Assembly (NCBI RefSeq): GCF_016722765.1
Contig: NZ_JAEQND010000004.1
Span: 349,191-413,190, forward strand
Length of the DNA: 64,000 bases
Source of the DNA: Ramlibacter alkalitolerans
GTDB lineage: Bacteria; Pseudomonadota; Gammaproteobacteria; Burkholderiales; Burkholderiaceae_C
Direction: 5' to 3'
Part shown: in pieces, positions 17,252 through 25,179 of the stretch
How positions within the stretch are numbered: position 1 is the first letter of the stretch
Layout: every line of letters begins with the position of its first letter
Position numbers and translations under genes: made by a program
Notes under the pieces: model-generated
Seen by the model: the letters and a program-made list of their open reading frames with translations, nothing else
Told to the model about the DNA's origin: nothing
Database searches by the model: none

Positions 17252-18058
17252 TCAGGTGGATCTCGTTTTCTGTTCGGGCCACTGGTACAGCGGCGCCTCC
17301 TTGGCGAGGAAGCGGCGCACCGCCTCCTGGTGGAATGCGCTTTCGCGCGCCATGGCTTGGCCCATGGCTTCCTGCACGTAGACGGTGCGGCGCTCGGACT
17401 CGAAGGCGTGGTTCATCACGCCCTTGGCCAGGCCGATGGCCTCGGTCGGGGCGTGCGCGAAGCGCTGGGCGAATTCCAGCGCGGACTGCAGCACGTCACC
17501 GGTGCAGACCTGCTGCACGAGGCCGATGTCGAGTGCCTCCTGCGCCTCGACGACGCGGGCGCTGAACACCAGGTCCTTGGCGCGCGCGAGGCCGATGGCG
17601 CGCGGCAGCAGGTACATGGCGCCCATGTCGGGCACGAAGCCGAGCCGCGCGAACACGGCGCAGAACTTCGCCCGCGGCGAGGCGATGACGAAGTCGGCGG
17701 CCAGCGCCACCGACAGGCCGGCGCCGAAGGCGACGCCGTCCACGGCGGCGATCACCGGCTTCTCCAGGTCCACCAGCTCGTCGAGCCAGCGGTGGATGCG
17801 GCGGATGCGCTCGCGGCCTTCGTAGATGTCGCGCTGGCCCTGTCCGCCCTCGGAGATGGCCTTGACGTCGCCGCCGGCGCAGAAGTGGCCGCCGGCGCCG
17901 GTGAGCACGACTGCGCGCACGGCGGGGTCGTCACGCACCTCGGCGACCGCTTCGCCCAGGGCCTCGCGCAGGGCGGGGTCCAGGGCGTTGCGCGCCTGCG
18001 GCCGGTTGAGGGTGAGCACCGCGGTGGCGCCGTGGCGCTCGATCTGGATCACGGACAT
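17252..18058 (-). CDS. Enoyl-CoA hydratase/isomerase family protein
   Basis: A 268-residue crotonase with the oxyanion-hole segments GHFCAGGDVK (near 60) and GVAFGAGLS (near 105). The position of the first catalytic glutamate of enoyl-CoA hydratase is not Glu (AKFCAVFARLG); an aspartate follows in FVPDMGA. It may therefore be an isomerase or hydrolase rather than a simple hydratase. AGGAGG precedes the ATG and one base separates its stop from the DUF35 gene. Confidence 0.8.
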   Translation of the reverse strand: MSVIQIERHGATAVLTLNRPQARNALDPALREALGEAVAEVRDDPAVRAVVLTGAGGHFCAGGDVKAISEGGQGQRDIYEGRERIRRIHRWLDELVDLEKPVIAAVDGVAFGAGLSVALAADFVIASPRAKFCAVFARLGFVPDMGAMYLLPRAIGLARAKDLVFSARVVEAQEALDIGLVQQVCTGDVLQSALEFAQRFAHAPTEAIGLAKGVMNHAFESERRTVYVQEAMGQAMARESAFHQEAVRRFLAKEAPLYQWPEQKTRST

Positions 18059-18068
18059 GGCCTGCCTC

Positions 18069-18533
18069 CTAGTAGCGGACCTGCATCAGCCAGTCGGCCA
18101 CCATGGCCGGCCGCTCGGCGCCTTCGGCCTGCACCTTCACGGTCCAGAAGCAGCGCGCCTCGCCGGGCCGGATGTCCTCCACCTTCGCGAGCTGGAAGCT
18201 GCCCACCAGGCGCGACCCGCAGGGCACCGGGCTCGTGAAGCGCACCTTGTCGAAGCCGTAGTTCAGCGCCATCTTGCGGTTCGGGAACGCGAAGCAGCGG
18301 TGGTACCAGCCGGTGATCAGCGACAGCGTCAGCAGCCCGTGCGCGATGGTGGTCTTGAAGGGGGACTCCACCGCGGCGCGCGCGGGGTCGACGTGGATCC
18401 ACTGGCGGTCCTGCGTGACGCCGGCGAAGGTGTCGATCATGGCCTGGTCGACCTCGATCGCCTCGCCCTGCACCGGCGGCTGGCCCACGAAGGCCTTCAG
18501 CGCCTCGACGGAATCGAAGGAATGCTGCGCCAT
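18069..18533 (-). CDS. MaoC-family (R)-specific enoyl-CoA hydratase
   Basis: This 154-residue hot-dog protein has an intact hydratase-2 motif: TQDRQWIHVDP (D42, H47) and PFKTTIAHGLL. It would add water to a 2-enoyl-CoA, providing the hydration step after the acyl-CoA dehydrogenases. Its start overlaps the stop of the preceding TctC gene by one base. Unlike the second MaoC-like protein of this operon (9125-9595), it should be catalytically competent. Confidence 0.85.
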   Translation of the reverse strand: MAQHSFDSVEALKAFVGQPPVQGEAIEVDQAMIDTFAGVTQDRQWIHVDPARAAVESPFKTTIAHGLLTLSLITGWYHRCFAFPNRKMALNYGFDKVRFTSPVPCGSRLVGSFQLAKVEDIRPGEARCFWTVKVQAEGAERPAMVADWLMQVRY

Positions 18534-19504
18534 CAGTCGGCCTTCACGCCCAGCTTCTGGGCCAGCGGGATCCAGCGGGCGCGCTCGTCGGCGATGAAGC
18601 GCGCGAATACCTCCGGCGAGCCGGGCATGGGCTGGGCGCCGATGTTGCGCAGCTTCTCCACCAGTTCCGGCTTCTTGAGGGCCTCGTTGATGGCCTTGTT
18701 CAGCTCGTTGACGACGGCCGCGGGCGTCTTCGCCGGGGCGACCACGCCGAACCAGGCGCTGGCCTCGGCGTTGCCGAAGCCGGTTTCCTTCAGCGTCGGC
18801 ACGTCGGGCAGCGCCGGGAAGCGCACGGTGTCCAGGATCGCCAGCGGCACGATCCGGCCGGCCTTGGCCTGCTGCATGGACGAAGGCAGGGCGTCGAACA
18901 TGATGTCGACGTTGCCGCCCATCATGCTGGTGATGGCGGGCGCGCTGCCGGCGAAGGGCACGTGCGTGACCTTGAAGCCCATCAGGTTGGCCGCGTACTC
19001 GCCGGCGAGGTGGGTGATGTTGCCGCTGCTGGCACTGCCCATGGTCAGCTTGCCGGGGTCCTTCTTGCCCAGCGCGATCAGCGACTGCACGTCGCGCACG
19101 CCCAGGTTCTGCCGGGTGACCAGCAGCAGCGGCGACTTGCCCATGCCGGCCACCGGCACGAAGGACTTCTCCGGGTCGTAGGGCATCTTCGCGTACAGCG
19201 CCTGGTTGATCACCAGCGGCGCATTGGAGCCCACGAAGAAGGTCTTGCCGTCCGGCTCGGCCCGGGCAACGATCTCGCCGGCGATCATGCCGGCCGCACC
19301 CGCCTTGTTGTCGATGACGATGGTCGTGCCGAGGATCTGCGCGGTCTCGTTGGCGACGAGCCGCGTGATCTGGTCGGCCGCGCCGCCGGCCGGGTAAGGC
19401 ACGACGAACTTGATCGGCGCCTTCTGCGCCAGCGCGGGCGCGGCGAAGGTGGCGATCGCCAGCGGCAGCGCCGCCAGGAGGGTACGGGCCAGGGTGGATT
19501 TCAT
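18533..19504 (-). CDS. Bug/TctC periplasmic solute-binding protein
   Basis: A 323-residue receptor; the signal peptide ends at ALAQ (about 26) and is followed by KAPIKFVVPYPAGGAADQ. It is the second gene of the 13-gene operon, between the first CoA-transferase and MaoC, and the third TctC of this operon. Its stop overlaps the MaoC start. The probable role is delivering the operon's carboxylate substrate to a TctAB permease encoded elsewhere. Confidence 0.88.
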   Translation of the reverse strand: MKSTLARTLLAALPLAIATFAAPALAQKAPIKFVVPYPAGGAADQITRLVANETAQILGTTIVIDNKAGAAGMIAGEIVARAEPDGKTFFVGSNAPLVINQALYAKMPYDPEKSFVPVAGMGKSPLLLVTRQNLGVRDVQSLIALGKKDPGKLTMGSASSGNITHLAGEYAANLMGFKVTHVPFAGSAPAITSMMGGNVDIMFDALPSSMQQAKAGRIVPLAILDTVRFPALPDVPTLKETGFGNAEASAWFGVVAPAKTPAAVVNELNKAINEALKKPELVEKLRNIGAQPMPGSPEVFARFIADERARWIPLAQKLGVKAD

Positions 19505-19539
19505 GCTTCTCGTCTCCGTGGTTTCAGGAATTGCGGCGC

Positions 19540-20763
19540 TCAGACGACGCCCTTGGCTTGCAGTTCGGCGAGGCGCTCCGGCGAGAGGCCCAGGCGCGCG
19601 CGCAGGATGGCGTCGTTGTGTTCCCCCAGCAGCGGGGCGGAACGCGTGTAGCGGATCGGCGTGTCGGACAGCCGGATCGGGTTGGCGACCGTCGGCGCCT
19701 CGACGCCGGCGCCGTGCGGCAGCGTTTGCTGCATGCCGCGGTGGCGCACCTGCGGGTCCTCGAACACCTGCTTCATGTTGTAGATCGGGCCGCAGGGCAC
19801 GTTGCTGGCCTCCAGCAGCGGCACCCACTCCTCCATCGTCTTCGCCAGCATGGCCTCGGCGATCAGCGGGATCAGCGCCTGCCGGTTGCGGTTGCGCTGC
19901 GGCCCGGTCGCGAAATCGGGGTGCGTGGCGAGGTGCTCGCAGCCGATCACCTTGCAGAAGGCGGCGTACTGGCCGTCGTTGCCGACGGCGATGATGATGT
20001 CGCCCTCCCTGCACTTGAACACCTGGTACGGGACCATGTTCGAGTGCGCGTTGCCCATGCGCTGCGGGACCTTGCCCGAGAGGAAGTAGTTGATCGCCTG
20101 GTAGGAGTTGATCGTGACGACGCAGTCCAGCAGCGACATGTCGATGTACTGGCCTTCGCCGCTCACGTGGCGGTGCTCCAGCGCCGCGAGGATGGCCGTG
20201 GTGGCGTACATGCCGGTCAGCAGGTCGGTGATCGCGATGCCGCTCTTCATCGGCGCCGCGCCCGGCTCGCCATCCGGCACGCCGGTGATGCTCATGAGCC
20301 CGCCCATGCCCTGGAACACGAAGTCGTAGCCGGGCAGCGCCGCATAGGGGCCGTCCTGGCCGAAGCCGGTGACCGAGCAGTAGACGATGCGCGGGTTGAC
20401 CTTGCGCAGGTCCTCATACGCCAGGCCGTAGCGCGCCAGCGTGCCGACCTTGTAGTTCTCCACCACCACGTCGGCGTCCTTCGCCAGCGCGCGGATGATC
20501 TCCTGCCCCTCGGGTGTGGCCAGGTCCACGGTGACCGACTGCTTGCCGCGGTTGGCGCTCAGGAAGTAGGAGGAATCGCGGGTCTCGCGGCCGTCGGGAT
20601 CCTTCAGGAAGGGCGGGCCCCAGGTTCGCGTGTCGTCGCCCACGCGGGGGCGCTCGATCTTGATCACCTCCGCGCCCATGTCGGCGAGGTTCTGGGTGGC
20701 CCACGGGCCCGCCAGGATGCGCGTGAGATCGAGCACCTTGATGTGCCCCAGCGCCGTTTTCAT
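19540..20763 (-). CDS. CaiB/BaiF family III CoA-transferase
   Basis: The 407-residue first gene of the minus-strand operon has IKVLDLTRILAGPWATQNL at the N-terminus and the likely catalytic Asp180 in GIAITDLLTGMYA. It is a full-length family III enzyme, closest in pattern to formyl-CoA or succinyl-CoA:acid transferases. I took the ATG at 20763, which has a GGAG site; an earlier ATG at 20814 would run into the control region. The divergent enoyl-CoA hydratase at 21010 shares the promoter region. Confidence 0.85.
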   Translation of the reverse strand: MKTALGHIKVLDLTRILAGPWATQNLADMGAEVIKIERPRVGDDTRTWGPPFLKDPDGRETRDSSYFLSANRGKQSVTVDLATPEGQEIIRALAKDADVVVENYKVGTLARYGLAYEDLRKVNPRIVYCSVTGFGQDGPYAALPGYDFVFQGMGGLMSITGVPDGEPGAAPMKSGIAITDLLTGMYATTAILAALEHRHVSGEGQYIDMSLLDCVVTINSYQAINYFLSGKVPQRMGNAHSNMVPYQVFKCREGDIIIAVGNDGQYAAFCKVIGCEHLATHPDFATGPQRNRNRQALIPLIAEAMLAKTMEEWVPLLEASNVPCGPIYNMKQVFEDPQVRHRGMQQTLPHGAGVEAPTVANPIRLSDTPIRYTRSAPLLGEHNDAILRARLGLSPERLAELQAKGVV

Positions 20764-20844
20764 GCCGTCTCCAAGCTCGTTCGGGAAAGGCGCGAGGATA
20801 GGAGCCGCAGGCATGGAGCGTCCAATATTTCTTTTCCTGAATCC

Positions 20845-20861
20845 GATATTGATCGGATATC
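20845..20861. promoter_or_regulatory. Candidate LysR-type operator (GATAT-N7-ATATC)
   Basis: This is a perfect 5-7-5 dyad whose inner bases fit the LysR T-N11-A rule. It is centred at 20853, 28 bases upstream of the minus-strand TTGGAC, which places it near -65, the usual LysR recognition site. Confidence 0.55.
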
Positions 20862-20910
20862 AGATTGGACCAGCTTCCTCGAGTCACCTCGGCTTTTCCT
20901 CGATCCGGGC

Positions 20911-20927
20911 GATACCGAAGGAGTATC
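20911..20927. promoter_or_regulatory. Candidate LysR-type operator (GATAC-N7-GTATC)
   Basis: A perfect 5-7-5 dyad containing ATAC-N7-GTAT, the consensus described for BenM/CatM-type LysR regulators. It is centred at 20919, 28 bases upstream of the plus-strand TTGGAC and 66 bases from the companion site. The LysR gene at 21877, whose HTH resembles that branch, is the likely binder. Confidence 0.6.
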
Positions 20928-21009
20928 GAATCGCCGCGCATCGCTATTGGACTTTTGTCCGCGTCCCGCCTACGCTCGCGGCCTTCCAACGACAACCGGA
21001 GCCCGCCGC

Positions 21010-21804
21010 ATGGCCGAATTCCTCCTCTACGAACAAGACGGTCCCGTGGTCACGCTGACCCTGAACGAACCCGCGCGCCGTAACCCGCTGACCGGCAACA
21101 GCGCGGTGGCCGACTTCCTCGCAGCGATCGACCGGATTCACGCCGACCGCAGCGTGCGCGCCGTCATCGTCACCGGCGCAGGCACCGCCTTCTCCTCCGG
21201 CGGCGACATCAAGGACATGGAGCGGCAGTCCTCCGGCGCCCTGGGCGGCATGCAGATCCGCCAGGAGTACCGCACCGGCATCCAGCGCCTGCCGCTGGCC
21301 CTGTACAACCTCGAGGTGCCGGTGATCGCGGCCGTCAACGGCGCGGCGATCGGCGCCGGCCTCGACCTCGCGTGCATGTGCGACATCCGCATCGCGAGCG
21401 AGCACGCCAAGTTCGCCGAGAGCTTCGTCAAGCTGGGCATCATCCCCGGCGACGGCGGCGCCTGGCTGCTGCCGCGGCTGATCGGCCTGTCGCGCGCGAG
21501 CGAGCTCTCTTTCACCGGCGAGGTGATCGGTGCGCAGCAGGCGGCCGAATGGGGACTGGTCTCGCGCGTCGTCGCGGCCGGCGAGTTGATGGCCACGGCG
21601 AAGGAGCTCGCGGGCCGCATCGCCGCCAACCCGCCGCATGCCGTGCGCCTGACCAAGCGGCTGATCCGGGAAGCGATGCACACGCGGCTGGACACGCTGC
21701 TGGAAATGGCGGCGGCCTTCCAGTCGCTGTCGCACCAGACCGCGGACCACCGCGAAGCCGTGGCGGCCTTCCTCGAGAAGCGCGCGCCCGTCTTCCACGG
21801 CTGA
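21010..21804 (+). CDS. Enoyl-CoA hydratase/isomerase family protein
   Basis: A 264-residue crotonase with oxyanion-hole segments GTAFSSGGDIKD (near 60) and GAAIGAGLDLA (near 112). The usual first glutamate is displaced (KFAESFVKLGIIPGDGG), with Asp in GDGG, as in many isomerase-type members. It is divergent from the minus-strand CoA-transferase operon and upstream of a LysR gene, so it probably belongs to the same pathway and is induced with it. Confidence 0.85.
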   Translation: MAEFLLYEQDGPVVTLTLNEPARRNPLTGNSAVADFLAAIDRIHADRSVRAVIVTGAGTAFSSGGDIKDMERQSSGALGGMQIRQEYRTGIQRLPLALYNLEVPVIAAVNGAAIGAGLDLACMCDIRIASEHAKFAESFVKLGIIPGDGGAWLLPRLIGLSRASELSFTGEVIGAQQAAEWGLVSRVVAAGELMATAKELAGRIAANPPHAVRLTKRLIREAMHTRLDTLLEMAAAFQSLSHQTADHREAVAAFLEKRAPVFHG

Positions 21805-21842
21805 CGCGTCATGGCGCGCGCCCGCGAGGCGGCGCAGGGCGT

Positions 21843-21876
21843 GGGCTATGCTTGGCCGGATCTCGAAGCCAAGCCC
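21843..21876 (+). promoter_or_regulatory. Candidate -10 (TATGCT) for the LysR gene
   Basis: GGGCTATGCTTGG at 21843-21855 repeats the segment before the TetR gene at 8392. If TATGCT here is a -10, transcription starts near 21860 and the ATG at 21877 becomes the start, excluding the earlier in-frame ATG at 21811. Confidence 0.35.
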
Positions 21877-22770
21877 ATGGACCTGCGCCGCATCCGCCAT
21901 TTCGTCGTCCTGGCCGAGACGCTGAATTTCCGCCGCGCGGCGGAGCGCTTGCACATGGCGCAGCCGCCGCTGTCGGTGTCGATCCAGAAGCTCGAAAGCG
22001 AGCTGGGCACGAAACTGTTCGTGCGCGAGACGACGGGCGTCACGCTCACGCCCAGCGGCCGGGCCGTGCTCGTCGAAGCTCGCAAGCTGCTGTTCCACGG
22101 CACCCAGCTCGCGGAAACGGCCCGCAGCGCCGTGGAAGGCACGGGCGGAACGCTGCGCATCGGCTTCGTGGGCACCACCACCTGGGGCATGCTGCAAAGG
22201 CTCGTGCCCGCATTCCGCGCCGAGTATCCGGGCGTGGAACTGGAGCTGCGCGAAGCGACCTCCGTCTCGATCGTGCAGCAGCTCGAAGACCACAGGTTGG
22301 ACATCGGCCTGGTGCGCACGCCGCTGTTGCAGCCCACCAGTGCCGCCCTGGTGCCCCTGGAGGAAGACCTGTTCGTGGCAGCGTTGCCGCGTGGGCATGC
22401 ACTGGCCGGCAAGGGGCCGCTGCGCCTGGCGGAGCTGGCCTCCGAGACCTTCGTGATGTACGCCGCCAGCTCTGCCCCGGGCCTGCACAGCGCCGCGCTG
22501 CTGGCCTGCCAGGAAGCGGGCTTCCTGCCCCGCGTGTCGCAGCAGGCAGTGCAGGTGCAGACGCTGCTGGCGCTGGTGGAAAGCGGACTGGGCGTGGCCC
22601 TGGTGCCTTCGGTCATGCAACGCTATGCGAGCGACAAGATCGTGTACCGGCCGCTCACCGACGTGTCCGCTTCAGCGGCGATCGGGTTGGCCCTGGTGCA
22701 CCTGCCGGAAGCCGAACTGGCCGCGGCTGCGCGCTTCCGGGAACTCGCGCTGCGCCAGATGGCGCGGTAG
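21877..22770 (+). CDS. LysR-family regulator (BenM/CatM-like branch)
   Basis: A 297-residue LysR protein. The HTH (MDLRRIRHFVVLAETLNFRR, then AAERLHMAQPPLSVSIQKLE) closely follows the CatM/BenM pattern, and the effector domain begins near 90. I start it at 21877 because family alignments begin MxLRxLRxF and a candidate -10 lies between this and the earlier ATG. The two ATAC-N7-GTAT-type dyads at 20845 and 20911 are probable targets, making it the likely activator of the divergent acyl-CoA genes. Confidence 0.88.
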   Translation: MDLRRIRHFVVLAETLNFRRAAERLHMAQPPLSVSIQKLESELGTKLFVRETTGVTLTPSGRAVLVEARKLLFHGTQLAETARSAVEGTGGTLRIGFVGTTTWGMLQRLVPAFRAEYPGVELELREATSVSIVQQLEDHRLDIGLVRTPLLQPTSAALVPLEEDLFVAALPRGHALAGKGPLRLAELASETFVMYAASSAPGLHSAALLACQEAGFLPRVSQQAVQVQTLLALVESGLGVALVPSVMQRYASDKIVYRPLTDVSASAAIGLALVHLPEAELAAAARFRELALRQMAR

Positions 22771-22786
22771 GCGCTGCATGCGCCCC

Positions 22787-23233
22787 TCATTGCGCCTGCG
22801 CCTCGCGCGCCAGCGCCACCACGGCGCGCAGCCCCATGAGGTAGGAATGGCGCCCGAGGCCCTGGAGGGTGCCCCTCACGGCCGGCGAGATGATGGAGTG
22901 CACGCGCCAGCTTTCGCGGGCGGCGATGTTGGTCATGTGCACCTCCAGCACGGGAAAGGGCATGGCCTTGATCGCGTCGTGCAACGGCACGCCGTGCTGC
23001 GTGAGCCCGGCGGGGTTGACGATGGCGCCCTGCGCCCCGTCGATGTGGAGATGCAGGAAGTCGACCAGCGCGCCTTCGTGGTTGGACTGGATCGTCTCGA
23101 GCTCGACGTCGAGTTCGCGCGCCAGCGCGGCGAGTTCGGCGTCGATCTCCGGCAGCGTGGTGCGGCCGTAGATGTGCGGTTCGCGGCGGCCGAACAGGTT
23201 CAGGTTCGGCCCATGCAGGACAAGGATTTTCAC
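22787..23233 (-). CDS. aroQ: Type II 3-dehydroquinate dehydratase
   Basis: This 148-residue protein has the AroQ opening ILVLHGPNLNLFGRREP, catalytic Tyr22 in IYG, Asn73 in NPAGLTQHG and His99 in EVHM. It interconverts 3-dehydroquinate and 3-dehydroshikimate. The substrate-lid and C-terminal residues (TNIAARESWRVHS) differ somewhat from housekeeping AroQ (usually SNxHAREPFRxHS). It stands beside a TRAP binding protein, so a catabolic quinate/shikimate role is possible. Confidence 0.85.
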   Translation of the reverse strand: MKILVLHGPNLNLFGRREPHIYGRTTLPEIDAELAALARELDVELETIQSNHEGALVDFLHLHIDGAQGAIVNPAGLTQHGVPLHDAIKAMPFPVLEVHMTNIAARESWRVHSIISPAVRGTLQGLGRHSYLMGLRAVVALAREAQAQ

Positions 23234-23250
23234 GGGGATGGCCTGTCCGG

Positions 23251-24258
23251 TCAGAACCTGGAGATGCGTTCCAGTTCGGACTTGAAGAGGGTCACGATGG
23301 CGGGGTCGTACGCGCCGGAGAACTTGTCGTACACCGGCCGCACCGCGGCGCGCATCTTCGCGAGTTCGGCCGGCGGCACGTCGTTGTAGACCATGCCCTT
23401 GGCGGTGAGCTCGCCCAGCGCCTTGCCGGAGACCTCGCGGCTCACCACGCGCTGCCAGTTCTGCGCCTCGGTCGCGGCCTCCTGGAGGATCTTCTGCTCC
23501 TGCGGGGAGAGCCGGTCCCAGAAGCGCTTGCTGATCTGGATCGGGTTGGTCGCATAGACGTGGTTGGTGCCGCTCACGTACTTCTGCACCTCGTAGAACT
23601 TGCTCGACGCGATGACGGCGAACGGGTTCTCCTGGCCGTCCACCGCCTTGCTCTCGAGCGCGCCGTACAGCTCGGCGAAGGGCATGGGCAGCGGGTTCGC
23701 GTGGAAGGTCTTGAAGGTCTCGAGGAACACGGGGTTGGGAATCACGCGCAGCTTCAGGCCCTCGAGGTCGGAGCCCTTCATGATCGGGCGCTTGCTGTTC
23801 GTGACGTTGCGAAAGCCCAGATCGAAGAAGCCCAGCACCACCACGCCCTTCTCGGGCAGCCTGGCCGCGAGGGCCTTGCCGAGCGGGCCGTCGACCATCG
23901 CATCTGCCTGCTTCGCGTTGGCGAAGAGGAAGGGGAAGTCCAGCAGGCCGAACTCCTTCACGATGCCGTTCAGCGAGGTGGTGGAGGCGACCAGCATCTC
24001 CTGCACGCCGCCCTGCAGCGCCGACTGCTGCTGCAGCTCGTTGCCCAGCTGCGAAGCGGCGAACTCCTGCACCTTGATCTTGCCGCCGCTCCTGGCCGCC
24101 ACGATCTCGGCGAACTTCTGCACGCCCAGGCTGGTGGGATGGCCCAGGTTGTTCAGGTGGCCGAACTTGATGGTGCGCTCCTGCACCTGCGCGCCGGCGC
24201 TGCCCGCGGCCAGGAGGAAAGCGACGGCGGCGAGGCCGCGGCGGGTGATCGGATTCAA
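23251..24258 (-). CDS. TRAP transporter DctP-type solute-binding protein, TTG start
   Basis: A 335-residue protein with a signal peptide (AVAFLLAAGSAGAQ) and then the DctP fold; the family arginine/asparagine region is LKLRVIPNPVFLETFKTF near 180. The best start is TTG at 24258, with AGGAG seven bases upstream. An in-frame ATG at 24357 would run over the divergent IclR start. DctQ and DctM membrane partners are absent nearby. Likely cargo is a carboxylate; the adjacent AroQ suggests a quinate-like acid. Confidence 0.85.
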   Translation of the reverse strand: MNPITRRGLAAVAFLLAAGSAGAQVQERTIKFGHLNNLGHPTSLGVQKFAEIVAARSGGKIKVQEFAASQLGNELQQQSALQGGVQEMLVASTTSLNGIVKEFGLLDFPFLFANAKQADAMVDGPLGKALAARLPEKGVVVLGFFDLGFRNVTNSKRPIMKGSDLEGLKLRVIPNPVFLETFKTFHANPLPMPFAELYGALESKAVDGQENPFAVIASSKFYEVQKYVSGTNHVYATNPIQISKRFWDRLSPQEQKILQEAATEAQNWQRVVSREVSGKALGELTAKGMVYNDVPPAELAKMRAAVRPVYDKFSGAYDPAIVTLFKSELERISRF

Positions 24259-24307
24259 GCGTGTCTCCTGTGGATGGCGGTGGAATGTGCGGGCATGATA
24301 GGGACGC

Positions 24308-24333
24308 GGCTTGAAAGCCGTTCCAGGCTGGAA
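24308..24333. promoter_or_regulatory. Palindromes in the TRAP/IclR divergent region
   Basis: TTCCAG-G-CTGGAA (24321-24333) is a perfect 6-1-6 dyad ending 11 bases before the IclR start. GGCTT-GA-AAGCC (24308-24319) lies next to it. TTCCA/TGGAA half-sites are typical of IclR-family operators, so autoregulation and control of the TRAP gene are likely. Confidence 0.45.
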
Positions 24334-24344
24334 TCCCGTTTCAC

Positions 24345-25157
24345 ATGACGAATCCAAACGCGCCCACAGGCACCGTCGATCGCACCCTGCGCATCCTGGA
24401 AACGCTCGCCGCGCAACCCGAAGGCGTGCCGCTCGCGGCCCTGGCGGACGAACTGAACCTGCCGCGCAGCGCGTGCCATCGCCTGCTGGCCGACCTGGTG
24501 CGCTGCGGCTACGTGCGCCAGTTGCGCGAGATGGGCGACTACGCGCTCACCACCAGGTTGCCGGCGCTGGGCCTGAGCTTTCTCGGCGCGGCCGGCATCG
24601 TGGACATCGCGCAGCCGATCATCGGCCGCCTCGCGGAAGTGTCGGGGGAGCTGGTCCGCCTCGCGCTGGTGGACGGCGACCGCCTCACCTTCGTCGCGAA
24701 GGCGCAGGGCGCGCGCGCCGGCCTGCGCTACGACCCCGACATGGGCATCGACGTGCGCCTTTCCTGCAGCGCAGGCGGGCATGCGTGGCTCATGACGCTG
24801 AGCGAAGAGCGGGCGACGGAGATCGTTGCCCGCCAGGGATTCGGCTCGCCGCGCGAATACGGCCCCAAGGCGCCGACCACCTTCAAGGCCTTGATGAAGG
24901 TGCTGGAGGAAGACCGCAGGCGCGGGTTCAGCATGATCGTGGAGATGTACGCGCCCGGCATGAGCGCCATGGCCGCACCGATGATCCGGCGGGGCGGCGA
25001 AGTCGCGGGCGTGATCACCATTGCCGGGCCGCTGCAGCGGCTGACCGTCGCGCGCATGCAGGAGCTCGGGTCGTCGCTGGTGCAAGCCGCCGGCGAACTG
25101 GCCATCGCGGCGACGACTTCGCCCCTGTTGCGCCGCCGGGAAGCCCGCGCGGTCTGA
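24345..25157 (+). CDS. IclR-family transcriptional regulator
   Basis: A 270-residue regulator with an N-terminal winged HTH (TVDRTLRILETLAAQPEGVP, then LNLPRSACHRLLADL) and a C-terminal IclR effector domain containing AGGHAWLMTLSEE. It is divergent from the DctP gene and has TTCCAG/CTGGAA palindromes in front. IclR proteins usually control aromatic-acid or short-acid catabolism. The following small gene lies 22 bases downstream and is probably co-transcribed. Confidence 0.9.
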   Translation: MTNPNAPTGTVDRTLRILETLAAQPEGVPLAALADELNLPRSACHRLLADLVRCGYVRQLREMGDYALTTRLPALGLSFLGAAGIVDIAQPIIGRLAEVSGELVRLALVDGDRLTFVAKAQGARAGLRYDPDMGIDVRLSCSAGGHAWLMTLSEERATEIVARQGFGSPREYGPKAPTTFKALMKVLEEDRRRGFSMIVEMYAPGMSAMAAPMIRRGGEVAGVITIAGPLQRLTVARMQELGSSLVQAAGELAIAATTSPLLRRREARAV

Positions 25158-25179
25158 ACGCAAAGGAGAAGGAAAGACG

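Larger units (their letters stand above)
20764..21009. promoter_or_regulatory. Divergent control region with mirror-symmetric promoters
   Basis: This 246-base gap is AT-richer than its neighbours and lies between the 13-gene operon (-) and the hydratase gene (+). It holds TATTGGAC on each strand (20945-20952 on +; 20827-20820 on -), whose TTGGAC could be -35 elements. Weak -10s lie 18-19 bases on: TACGCT at 20971-20976 (+) and TATCCT at 20800-20795 (-). Each -35 has a palindrome centred exactly 28 bases upstream. Confidence 0.55.

Noticed and set aside
9125..20763. Assigning the 13-gene operon to steroid degradation
   Set aside because: DUF35/thiolase-like and heteromeric dehydrogenases resemble steroid side-chain modules, but no ring-degradation genes (Kst, Hsa or Tes type) are in the window. 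The parallel is kept only as mechanism.
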